NCBI GenBank assembly: GCA_903884815.1
Contig: CAISGE010000057.1
Location: forward strand, 1-62,592
Direction: 5' to 3'
Length of the DNA stretch: 62,592 nucleotides
Source: Candidatus Omnitrophota bacterium
GTDB taxonomy: Bacteria; Omnitrophota; Omnitrophia; Omnitrophales; Aquincolibacteriaceae
Part shown: piece after piece, positions 25,896 to 36,600 of the stretch
Numbering within the stretch: the first letter of the stretch is position 1
Layout of the letters: every line of letters begins with the position of its first letter
Translations under genes and position numbers: made by a program
Notes under the pieces: model-generated
Database searches by the model: none
What the model was told of the DNA's origin: nothing
Seen by the model: the letters and a program-made list of their open reading frames with translations, nothing else

Positions 25896-26662
25896 ACCTG
25901 ATAACAGCTGAAAAACTTGGCGTGGTGCTCGATGGCTTGACGGTACTTGACGATGTTTCCTTTTCGCTGGCAAAAGGGGAGATCGTAGGCTTGGTCGGGC
26001 CGAATGGCGCGGGAAAAACGACGATCCTGAAAGTTCTGACGGGAGCTTTGAAACCGAAGGCCGGACAAGTCGAGATATTCGGAAAAAGGCTTCGCGATCT
26101 TTCTTCGCAGCTCCTGGCCCAGAAGCTCGGCTATCTGCCTCAGGAGACGGAGATCCACTGGCCGATCACCGCGGAGCGCATTGTGGCGCTTGGCCGTATT
26201 CCGTTTCTGATGCCATGGGAGGATTTCTCGGGCGCGGACGAGAAGATCATCGAAACCGCGATGCGCGCGACGGACACGCTTCACTTGAAGGGGCGGCGCG
26301 TCGACCATTTGGCCGGTGGCGAGAAGGCGCTTGTGATGATCGCGAGACTTCTCGCCGGAGAGCCGGAAGTCCTTCTCGCGGACGAACCCGTGCAGGGACT
26401 CGATCCCTCGCACGCGCTCCAAGTGATGGAGCTTTTGAGGGGTGTCGCGGAAAGTGGAAGGGGAGTTCTTGTGGTGCTCCACGATCTCGCGCTTGCTTCC
26501 AGGTTTTGTCACCGTATCCTGCTTCTCGATCAAAAAAAGATCGTCGCTTCAGGCCGTCCGGAAGAAGTCTTTTCTCCGGAGAATCTAAAATCCAGTTATC
26601 ATATCGAAGCTCAGTATGGAAGTGGCGACGGCTTTTATGTGGTGCCGTGGAAAAGAATATGA
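25892..26662 (+). CDS. btuD: Cobalamin ABC transporter ATPase BtuD
   Basis: 256 residues. Walker A GPNGAGKT (36-43), Q-loop YLPQETEI, signature LAGGEKALVMIARLLAG, Walker B VLLADEPVQGLD, switch His VVLHDLALA. The signature has Ala and Leu-Val-Met where LSGGERQRV is usual, a mild departure. ATG 25892 overlaps btuC by 4 bases. The stop codon touches a heptad repeat array. Confidence 0.93.
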   Translation: MNLITAEKLGVVLDGLTVLDDVSFSLAKGEIVGLVGPNGAGKTTILKVLTGALKPKAGQVEIFGKRLRDLSSQLLAQKLGYLPQETEIHWPITAERIVALGRIPFLMPWEDFSGADEKIIETAMRATDTLHLKGRRVDHLAGGEKALVMIARLLAGEPEVLLADEPVQGLDPSHALQVMELLRGVAESGRGVLVVLHDLALASRFCHRILLLDQKKIVASGRPEEVFSPENLKSSYHIEAQYGSGDGFYVVPWKRI

Positions 26663-26830
26663 AACGCGCAACGCTCAACGGTCCCAATACCGATCAATCG
26701 CAGAGAAGCGGAGATTGGGGCCGTCCAAACTACCATTTCGGAAAAGAAGCCAAAAGTTTGGACGGTCAACGCACAACGTTTCATCAGAGCTCTTCGTTGC
26801 GCGTTGTGCGTCGGACGTTGCGCAAAGGCA
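26661..26830. repeat. 7-bp repeat array, CAACG family, interrupted by a double-hairpin element
   Basis: The left arm (26661-26680) has units GAAACGC, GCAACGC, TCAACG. It resumes after the inserted element as TCAACGC, ACAACG (26766-26778). The inverted arm (26794-26824) has CGTTGCG, CGTTGTG, CGTCGGA, CGTTGCG. It fills most of the gap between btuD and the adenosyltransferase gene. Confidence 0.8.
26680..26765 (-). repeat. 86-bp double-hairpin element, copy 2 (reverse orientation)
   Basis: Hairpin 2 (26680-26722) has arms GGTCCCAAT and ATTGGGGCC. Hairpin 1 (26721-26765) has arms CCGTCCAAACT and AGTTTGGACGG. The 6-bp sequence TCAACG lies on both sides (26675-26680 and 26766-26771), like a target duplication, although the surrounding 7-bp periodicity could also produce it. 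Confidence 0.8.
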
Positions 26831-26840
26831 GATCGAATTT

Positions 26841-27377
26841 ATGATGAGGATGCAGAAAATATCCCATAAAGGAATCATTTTAGTCTTCACCGGGGACGGA
26901 AAAGGGAAAACGACGGCGGCTTTTGGGACCGCGCTGAGGACGATCGGACTCGGGCGTCGGGTCGCGATTGTGCAGTTCTTCAAGTCCCAAAAAACAGCTG
27001 AATGGAAACCGCTTCTTCGTCTAGCACCCTCTTGCCGGTTATTTCGTTGCGGCGGCGGATTCACCTGGGACACTGCCCGCAAAGTGAATCAGAAGGTGGC
27101 CGACAAAGCCTGGAGACAATGCCGCGCCCTGCTCCGGGATAAAAAATACGCTCTCGTTATTTTCGATGAGATCCACATCGCGCTCCGCTACAAATTCCTT
27201 AAGACCTCGGAGGTCGTGAGGGCTCTTCGCGGTAAAGTCGCTTCCCAGCATGTCATTCTGACAGGTCGTGGAGCGCCGAAGTCGATCCTGAGGCTTGCCG
27301 ATCTTATCACCGAAATGAAGTGCATCAAGCACCCCCTCAGCAAAGGCATTCCCGCCCAGGCCGGCATCGACTTCTGA
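26841..27377 (+). CDS. btuR: Corrinoid (cob(I)alamin) adenosyltransferase, CobA/CobO/BtuR type
   Basis: 178 residues. P-loop GDGKGKTT (18-25), RVAIVQFFKS, YALVIFDEIHIAL (Walker B-like) and the family tail GIPAQAGIDF. The enzyme transfers the adenosyl group of ATP to reduced corrinoid, making adenosylcobalamin from the imported vitamin; this completes the uptake operon. ATG codons at 26841, 26844 and 26850 are all possible; none has a strong ribosome-binding site. The stop codon lies in the left arm of a 17-bp perfect palindrome. Confidence 0.92.
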   Translation: MMRMQKISHKGIILVFTGDGKGKTTAAFGTALRTIGLGRRVAIVQFFKSQKTAEWKPLLRLAPSCRLFRCGGGFTWDTARKVNQKVADKAWRQCRALLRDKKYALVIFDEIHIALRYKFLKTSEVVRALRGKVASQHVILTGRGAPKSILRLADLITEMKCIKHPLSKGIPAQAGIDF

Positions 27378-27426
27378 TTCCCGGTATTAGAAGGGGGTGC
27401 CCGCCTCTGATACCGGGAATCAGAAG
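27371..27426. repeat. Perfect 17-bp inverted repeat at the end of the B12 operon
   Basis: CTTCTGATTCCCGGTAT (27371-27387) and its exact reverse complement (27410-27426), with a 22-base loop. It contains the btuR stop codon. No T-run follows. The segment CCCGGTATTAG to GGGGTGCCCGC resembles, in reverse, the extended linker DNA at 42332-42389 in the giant gene. Confidence 0.8.
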
Positions 27427-27661
27427 GGTTTCTCTCCGATTCGGGATTGACTCTTAAGCCTTCCATTCTCTATTCTCGCTCCGAAAATGATTTTGTCTGA
27501 GTCGTAAATCACCTAGACCCCAAAACAAACTCCTTTAATCAAAGAATAGCAATAAATGTCATTATTATTTTTTAATTTTTGAGGCTAAACATTTGTAATA
27601 TTTAAGGTTAGCTGTTATTCTTCTTTGAAATACATTTATAAAGCACAAAGGACTTGGCCAA

Positions 27662-30600
27662 ATGACTAGTGCTTCGAATCCATTCAAGATAAGACTATTC
27701 CTCAGGGCTGTCGCCCTCGCGACGCTCTTTCTTTTTACCTTCACGTCCATTGCGCCCTCGCCCAATGCCCTAGCCCAAACTTCGACTTCAAATCCCAAGG
27801 TCCCGGGGGGTGATCCGCTTTCCGCTTTGACTGGCCAAGTCCTTGACGGAAAGATCGTGATCCCCCCCGAACTTGGGACGGTAGATGAAATCTACCGCGC
27901 CGAACGGGGAGCGGGGAACGGGGAACGAAACAACGAAAACGTTTCCCGTTTGCCGTTAACCGTTCCCCGACATGACCGGATGGTCGTGTTTATTCAAGAC
28001 GCCCATGACTCGCTTGAGGCTCAGGAGAATATCGCGAAGATCATCCAGCATCTCGTCGCGAACTATGGCGTCAAGACGGTCTTTGAGGAAGGCTATGAAG
28101 GCCCCGTTCCAACGGATGACTATTTCGGTTTCATCAAAGATCCTGCGATTAAACAGAAAGTCTCGTATTTCTTTCTCGACCATCTACGCATCGGCGGCGC
28201 GGAGTATGCGCACATCAATCGTACGGCGTACGGCGTACGGAGTACGGCGATTGAAAAAGATCCGTTATCGGCTGCGCCTTACGCCGTACGCCTTACACCT
28301 TCCGCAGACTGGCAGCTCATCGGAGCTGACAGTTTAAAACTCCACAAAGAGAACGTCGATCAATACCGGCTTTCCGCAGAGAAGAAAGACTCCATCAGCA
28401 GGGACCTCCGGGCCTTTGACAAAGAACTCCGCGCCCTAAGCGATCGCCGCTTTCCGAAAGAGCTCAAGGAATGGATCAAGATTAAGGAGCAGTTTGATTC
28501 GAAAAAGCTGGATCTTTTTACGTATCTCGAAAGAACTCTTCCGCTCGTACGGAGTACGGAGTACGGAGTACAGGGTGCGGAATCTTCGTCGACGAACTCG
28601 CCGTACGCCGTACGCCGTACTCCTTCCTTGGACATAGCGACCCCCTTACTACGTTTCATTGTCGACGCTGTAAAAAGCAACGACCCCGCCGTGATTGAGA
28701 AAGCCAAGCACATTGATGCGCGGGAAGTATTTGGCGAACTCGAGAAACTTGAAATCGCCATCGTGAACGATCAGCTCACTGACGTGACGGATCGAGAGCT
28801 CTACAGCCACTACAAAACCGTTCAGCTTCTCAAACGATTGAATGAACTCGAAGTTTCGCAGGAGGAGTACTCAGCCCTACGGGCTAGTGTTGAGCTTGGA
28901 GTTCGGAGTTTAGAGCAGTCCTCCGAACACCGAACTCAGAACTCTGAGCTGTTTAATACGCAAGCGTTAGGTCAATTCATCCACGCGAATGCGAATAAAC
29001 CGCTCGTTCTTTCAAAACAGTGGGGGAGAAATATTCAAGAGGCGGTGAAGTTCTACGAGATCGCTCAGGAGCGCGATGGCGCTCTCTCCGAGGTGCTGGA
29101 TAAGTATTTGCTGAACGGGCGCAACGCACAACGCGCAACGGTCAACGAAAATGCCAATACTTCGAACTCCGAACTCCAAACTCAGAACACAAAATCGGCC
29201 GGGACCGAACCGGCGATTTTGGTGTACGGCGGCTTTCACAAAGAGAATATCAAGCGCCTCCTCGAGGCGAAGGGGATCAGCTATGTGGTGGTGAGCCCCA
29301 AGATCACAAAGCCCAGCCGCCGCCACGAGGACTTTTACAAAAAACTCATGACCGACGGCATGCTGCCGTTCGAGAAGATGCTCGGCCCTGCGACTGCCCT
29401 AACAGCAGAGCACGTCTGGGTACTTCCCAACGGACGCGGCGAAGTCCAGGCAGTTTCTAGAGCGTTGCTCGAAAATCCAGCAGCGGATCTAGAAACCCTG
29501 GATCGCGTGGTGGGTGTTTTTAAGCTCGATACTGGGATCCCATTGGGGATTACACCCGGAACGGTCATTCGCGCCGAGGCACAGTCCGGAAAACCGGTCA
29601 AGAGTGTTAGCGCTGATGCGTCTGCATCTACTACGGATCGGCACAGCAAAAATTCTGTGAGTACGACGTGGGTCAACAAGGCATGGGGCTATTTCATCGG
29701 GACTTTGCTCGTTTTACCGGGCTATATGTTTGCCGCGGGAATGGGGATAGGCTTGACGCTCCTCTTGTTTTTTAGACATAAGCACCTTGTTTCCGGGCCC
29801 CTCCTTTGGCCGGATTCCTCTTCCCAATTGATATGGGAATTTGGGCTTATATTCCAGATCGCGAATTTCATCCACTATTTTGGTCATGCACTCTTCGGGA
29901 CATTGGCAGGCGCAAAAACCACAATTCATATTTTGGGAGACAAGCTCCTTTCATACAGGTACCGTTATCAGCGGATCGTTTATCTGTTGGGGGGCCCTTT
30001 GACAAATTCGCTTACAGGGGTGGGAGCCTACTTTTTAACGGGTTATCTGATGGTGGCCAATCCTTACATCCAGCAGGCGATCGATATTATTATTTTTTGG
30101 AGTATGGCCATGGGGATCGGCGCTTTAGTACCGGTCTCAAAACACCGGGGTGGAGGGCTTATTTGGACGCTGCTGGCCCAGGAACTTCAAGGCACCGGCG
30201 ACCGTTCGGAGGGAGAGGGCCGCCGCTCCGAGAAGCGGGCGGAAATCAAGAAGATGAACGAGGCCATGCAGGCGGTCTATGACAAGATCTTTGCGGCGGC
30301 GGAAGCGGCCGAGGATTTTGACCCTACCAAGGTGACGACGGAGCTCATGGCCGAAGACAGCCAGGCTGTTTCGATCGAATTTGTCTTGAAAGACCAGGGT
30401 GCGAAAGATTATCAGGCCCTTTTGAACGGGACTCGGGGCATTCGCAAGGAAATTGAGGGAGCCATCAATGCCCAGGCAGGCGAGATCTTCTGGAATGCCG
30501 AGGAGGAGCTGCATCATGTGGCCTTTTCGCCTGCCAAGAAATTCATTCCGGCCCGTGATATCCCTTCCGCAGCGACGACGGCCGCAACCCGGCAAAAAGC

Positions 30601-33600
30601 AAAGCGTGTTTTTTCGAGGACTCCTTCTTTCAATATCCGGTGGCAAGGGATCACGATGGGGGCCAATGGCGTCATCCTGTTGCAGGGGTTCGTCGACAGC
30701 CCCGGGATCTCCAGATTTCGAAAGGCCCTTTCGAAGATTTTCCCCAAATTGCAATTCCCGGGAGTCGCGGAACCCAATATTGTTTATGTGACCTTAGGTC
30801 GCTTCAATGGTCCGATCGGAAAAGTCCGGTATCGCGCTTTGATCGACGCAGTTTCCAAGCTCCGGAGCTTGAATCTTGGGAGCATGCGATTTAGGCATGC
30901 GGACTATTTCCTTGTCACTTTAAAAAAGGGAAACCATGTCGGGCAGGAGACGAAAGAATCCCTCGTGGGTATGGATCTCGCCGGAAAGCACCGCTCGGAG
31001 GTGACCTCGACGTCCAATACATCGAGGACTTCTCCGGACTCGCTTGATGCTCTCTCGGAGATGAAGGTTTCCGAGGCGACAAGGGAAGCGCGGGTGGCGT
31101 TCCTGCGGGATTTCAAGGCGTACCTGGATTGGCTTTCAGAAGGGGATGTGGTTTCGGATGATGATCCGCCGGATGCTGCTCTGATGGCCGGGAATCCCGA
31201 CATCGAAAATTATCTGGCGTTCATTGAGCAGTGGCAGCGATGGTATTTCCTCGGATACAGAGTCCCCGTGATGCTTGCGGGAGGACAGGGGCGCGGTACT
31301 CGAGCCATGTATGAGGCGGTCCGTGGATATCTGGAATCCAATCATCTTTCGCATGTGACGATGCCGGAATGGAGCGATACCCTCGAGGAGACGGACCTTT
31401 TCAAAGTTCTTCTCCGGGCATTCAACGTAGCTCCGGGGGTAAGCGTCCATGACGCGATGAAAAAAGAGGATCTGCTCCACAGGGAAGAACAAGGTTCGAA
31501 GAATACTTCGCAGAATTTTGAATACACTAAAAAGGCAGCTCAGAATGTGATCGCCGCTTTGCCGGCAAGGGAAGGGAAAAGGAGGGTGCTGATCGTCTCC
31601 CGCCCCGATCTCTTAAGGCGCGCCGCACTTACAGCCTACAACGTGTGGGGACATACGGAAGATTGGGAGATGCTTCGCTACAACGGACGGCCTGTCGATG
31701 TTGCGTCGGCTTCGGACACCCAGCTTCTGAATTGGCTGGTTTACACGGTCCTCGGAGGGAAGCTCGAAAATATCGCCTCCTCGAATCCTCAAGATCCCTG
31801 GATCGGGGAGATCCGCGGCATTCGCGATCAGGCCCGGATCTTGAAAGAAAGCACCGGTTTGGAGCTGTACCCGCAGGATGCGATCCGACGGGGCGAAGAG
31901 CTTTTCCTTGCGGCTATTGCCAGCGGCACAAAATTTTATCACGCTCTCCAGGAAGATCCTGCGATCGAAATGGTCCATGATCCGCGCGACGGCCGCTTCA
32001 CCGTCAGCACTCGCGCTGAGGCGTGGGATGGGGACGGGGCTGATAATCGGGGGGCTAGGATCCCGGAACTGTGGGACACCCGGGAAAATAATAAGCTGCG
32101 TGAGAAATTGGATGCGGTCCTGGCCACCAGTCCCTACCAGGCCGAGGGTCTTTTGGACTTCATTAAAAATGATCTCGGTTTAGATGGCCCGGCACGAAGT
32201 TTGCGCCGGAGTCTAAATTGGAGAGTTGAGCCGGAGTATTTGGGGTGGCTTTGGGACCATACGCTTGGTGTTATGAAAAACTTCGAGAAATACGGATTTC
32301 CGCAAAAGCTTTCGGAAATCGGCCGGTCCGATCTACTGCCTCTCGTGCGGTTTGCTCTGGCGGTGCATGACTTAGGAAAGATAGAAAGCTTTAAGGAACA
32401 TCATCGCGAATCGAAAAAGATCGTTAGCCTGCTGATGTTTCGACTTGGTTTCGAGAAGCCGGAAATTGATTTTGTGTGTGCGCTTATCCAAGGCGACCCC
32501 ATCGGTCTTCTTCTGCAGGAGGGGATCTCATTTGGTGAAGCCTACCTGCAAATCAGTGAAATGGCCGCAAGTGCGGGTCTTCCGATATATGATTTCTTTG
32601 AGATATTAACATTTTATTACTTTGTCGATGCGTCGACGTGGGTGGGGAACCTTTTTGTAGTGCCGGCAGGATCGTTATCGCTGACACTGAAAAGGAGCGA
32701 TTACACAGAACCTTTTTTCACGTTACGCGATAAAATCCGCACGCAAAATCCAGCCCGTGCCGAGACGCGGTTCGGAAAGCCGCCGGAGACGGACACGAAC
32801 CAAAATCTGTCACGTAATGAGGCGCGCCCTGCGCGGAAACAAGGGGAAGCCCCGTCGCTCTTCCCAGGCAATGTTCTTGAGCCGTTGCGGGAAGGTTTCC
32901 AGCATCTTTTTAGATTGTTCGAATATCGCCGGCTCCGTAGAGCGGAGGACCCTGCCATTGACCAGACGATGATCCCTGAGATCCTGGAGAGCCATGATCG
33001 TCTTATTCACGACCTCCTGGACCGGCTTGATGGGGGCAATCCGAGGGTGACTTATGTTTATCCGGCGCCAGGGCTTGATCCTTCCATCGCACGACATCGG
33101 CGGGTCTATCCGATCAATCGACATTCTGAGGATTTTGACCGGGCGGAGGCGTTCATCCGAAAGTGGCTGCCGGCGACGGCGGAAACCATTCTGAAAGCCT
33201 ATCGGGCAAATCTCGTCCACAGAAAAGCTCTGGATCTATTTGATCCCTCTGTCTATGAACCGTTCATGAAAGAGGGTCGTGATCCCATTGTGTTTGTATT
33301 CAAGGGATTTCTCGGAGCTTCTCCAGAGGTTGCGACCGGGCAGGAAAGGTTGAAGGATACCCAGGAAGCGATGGATTTTATTTTTCATCGTCTCTTAAAG
33401 CCAGGAGACAAGGTCCTTATATTGAGCGCGCGGGATGCCGAAAGGATCGCGGCTTACGATCACGGCCTCCAGACCATGGCCGACGTTTCTTTTAACGGTT
33501 CGCAGAACAATGGTCTTTATGTTGATGGAAAGGAGTTGTTTTTCACGAACCGGATCTTGATCCTTATGCGACCGGAGGGCAATCGGCGGGGAGGATTGGG

Positions 33601-36600
33601 CCAAGATTCACGCTTTAAAACGTCGGAAATTAAGACCGACAACGGAGAAGCTTCTTTGACTGTTGACCGCGGCATGTCGACCCGGGAAAAGAAGATACGG
33701 ATCGCGGCGGTGATGGGTTCGGTGGCCGTCGGGTTGGTTGTTTTACAGTGGACGCTTCACAGTCTCACGGGTTTTGATCTGTGGCAGACCTTCCGGCAGG
33801 CGCAAAAGTCACCGGGTTGGGAGTCGGCGGCAATTGCGGCGGGGATCTCGCTCGTGAGCGGCTTTTCGGCGCAGCTCTGCGGCATGTATCTTTCGACTAC
33901 GGCGACGCGGCGCACGCCGCTTGTCTTGACCGTCATGTTCGGCATGCAGGCGGTGTGGCGCCCGGTCCTCGGCGCCTATCAAGCCGCATTGAATTGGTTC
34001 ATCGATGCACATTTTTCGGAGCCTGCCCTTCGCGCGCTTGTTGCGCTGGCCCTTTCGATCCCGCTGAGTGCCCTTTTTGATTTCTTCGTGCCGAAGTTTC
34101 TGGGTTGGATCGATGCCAAGGTCCACCTTTCGCAAGGGAACGACGCGTTCGCTGAAGAGATCCGCAGCGATCTTGTATCGCGCCGGCAATTCTGGCGTGT
34201 TTTGGACGGTGTGATAGCGCGTCTGGCGTCGAGTTTTATGCAACATGCCTTCGTTCAGAATCTTTTCAAGCTAGACCTGAGGCCTTTGATCCTTTTCGGG
34301 GCCAGCTTTTTCACGAACACCTTCCGGTCCCGGGTAGCCTCCGACAAACATTCCCGGATTAAGACAAAACGGGTCGTGGCTGTGGCGCTTGCCGCGTCCG
34401 TCCTTTGTTTTGTTGTTTCCGTCACGACCGGCTTGACCGCGCTGTTCCTGACCGCCGTCAGCGCCGTCTATTTTTATAGGAGGAACGGTCCATCTTTATT
34501 AAACGGGGAAAACGTGCCTTCTGCCGGACAAGAGAGCAAAACAATCCGCCGTGCCGAGACGCGGCAGCACGAGCAGCCGCAGGATACGCCGGAATGGCTG
34601 CGGGAAGTTTATAAAAAAGCTGGCGTGAGGGAGCGTCCGTCTGATGATGGCGGGCAACATCTGGGGCCGGTTGTTGTGACACGCACGTCCTTGCTGGAAC
34701 GCATTGCTTCCGCCCTGGAGATAGACAAGGACAGACCGATGACTTTGATCGTCCCGGGATCCGGCGGATTAGATTTTGAAATTCAATTGGCCCGTAAATT
34801 CCCCAAACTAAGAATTATTGCCATCGAAGAACGCGAAAATTTGAACCAAAGAGCCCGGAAAATAGTTGAGGCCGCCGCGGAGCTCGGTGAAATAAATAGG
34901 GAACAAGTCGTCCTTGAACAGGGAGACTTCAATGACAAAAGGTTTCAGCACTATTTTCAGGAAGCTGACAGGATGCATTATTATGAACATGGAACCACGG
35001 ACTCCGGACGGCTTGTCGAAACCCTCGAGGTTGCGTTAACAAAACCCGGGGTCAAGATTGTTACTTCGGATAGTGCTCTCGGCCCCTTTTCGGAGGGCAT
35101 TCCCGGCGTCTTTGATGTCGGCAACGGCGATTTGGGGGATCTGCTCTACGTGGGATTCGACGGATTTATGGTCGGTGATGACATCCGCCTCTTTGAGCGG
35201 AATTTATCTGAAGTCCGCCCCCCCAAAAAAACCGAATGGTTAGAGACCCGATTAACCATTCAAGGTGAGCCTGTTATTGTGAAGACAGGGCCGAAGGAGT
35301 CTCCTCGCGGCAGCATTACGACACATGTCACAGCCAAAGATCATTTGGGAAGAATTTCCATATTGTTTACCGGGAGTGAACTGAATCAATGGAACAATTT
35401 TAGTCCCGAAGATATGCATCGTCTCGTTGTCGAAACCATTGAGCAAAATCCCGGTGATTACAAGTGGAAGTTTTTTGATTTTATTAACAATCAACCGTTT
35501 TGGTTTAGCGAAGGGGAACTTCACCCGACTTTGCAGCTTCCGGCTCTAGTGATTATTGAGCGTATAAAAACATCGCCGTGGGATATTTCAGTCTGGCCGG
35601 CAAATCAAGATGTAAAAAACGAAATCACTTTCAGACTTCCGGCTGGCGGGTTGGTGGATGATTTGAGGGTTGGCTCTGTTGCGATAAAATTAGCGGTCGA
35701 TGCCGGGAGGCCAGGAAATTTCCGGATGAGTTTTTCGGCCGTTCCTTCTTCCAGAGCTAAGGATAAGCAAGACCGCTTTTGGCAAAGTGATGAATTGGAA
35801 TGTTCTGGGGCCCATTTTCAAGAACTTCTCGCAAAATTTTTAACAGAAGAGCATCGACTGACCGATGGCGGTTCGTCGAGATACGGAGAGAAGTTGCCGC
35901 CCATTTCCGTGCGGCTCACCTTCCCCACCGTCCGCGCCGAGAAGCGGGATGAAACGACGCCGGAGACAGATCCTTTTTCAAGGGAAGCTCTTCTGAAGGT
36001 CCATGAACGGCTTAAACCCTATATCACGCGGACACCGCTGGTGCCGCTCCCGTCTTTAGACGAGCGAACCGGGCAGCGGGTTTTTATCAAGGACGAATCG
36101 CGGCAAAGCGGCGCTGCCTTCAAGGCGCGCGGCGTGACGTACGAAGTCTTTCAGGCCATCGAAGATGTCATTCTCCATAATCCCGAACTTTTGAAGAAAG
36201 GACTCAAGATCGTTACGCAAACGGACGGGAACCACGGCGGGGCGATGATCCGCGCCGTGACTTCGGCGATCCAGGCATTTTCGGTGGCCTATCCGGATCT
36301 CGCGGAAGATATCCGGAAGATCGAACCGATGATCTTTACGTTCCGGGATGTGAGCCCGGTCAAGATCGAGGCTATGCAAAAAGCTCTCGAGGAATACCGG
36401 GAGTTGGTCGGAGATGCGGAAGATTCCAAGGGAATGATCGATGATCGGTACCGTGACTACGGAGACGCTTTGGCCGAACGTCAGCGGTATATCGCGGCAC
36501 AGAACGGCTCGGCTCCTGGATTGGCCCGTTATATGGAACACGGCGGGACCGAGATCATGCAGGGACACGCGACTGCGGCCATTGAAATCGTTGAACAGCT

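Larger units (their letters stand above)
27977..29560 (+). other. Giant protein domain 1: TIKI/ChaN/TraB-like fold (residues about 106-633)
   Basis: It opens with VVFIQDAHDSLEAQENIAKI and VFEEGYEGPVP and closes with LVYGGFHKENIKRLLEAKG and SYVVVSP. The spaced pattern of an early Asp/His, a Glu in FEEG and a late GGFH resembles the TIKI/EreA-type hydrolase superfamily. The assignment is tentative. This is the region that carries the heptad inserts. Confidence 0.4.

Noticed and set aside
27340..27377. GIPAQAGI at the end of the adenosyltransferase as a translated dispersed repeat
   Set aside because: The tail fits the normal C-terminus of the CobA/CobO family (G-x-x-AQ-x-GI-[DE]-[FY]), so it needs no repeat origin.
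28220..28628. CRISPR array
   Set aside because: Units are 7 bp, degenerate and arranged in inverted pairs, with no spacers; they are also in frame with the gene.
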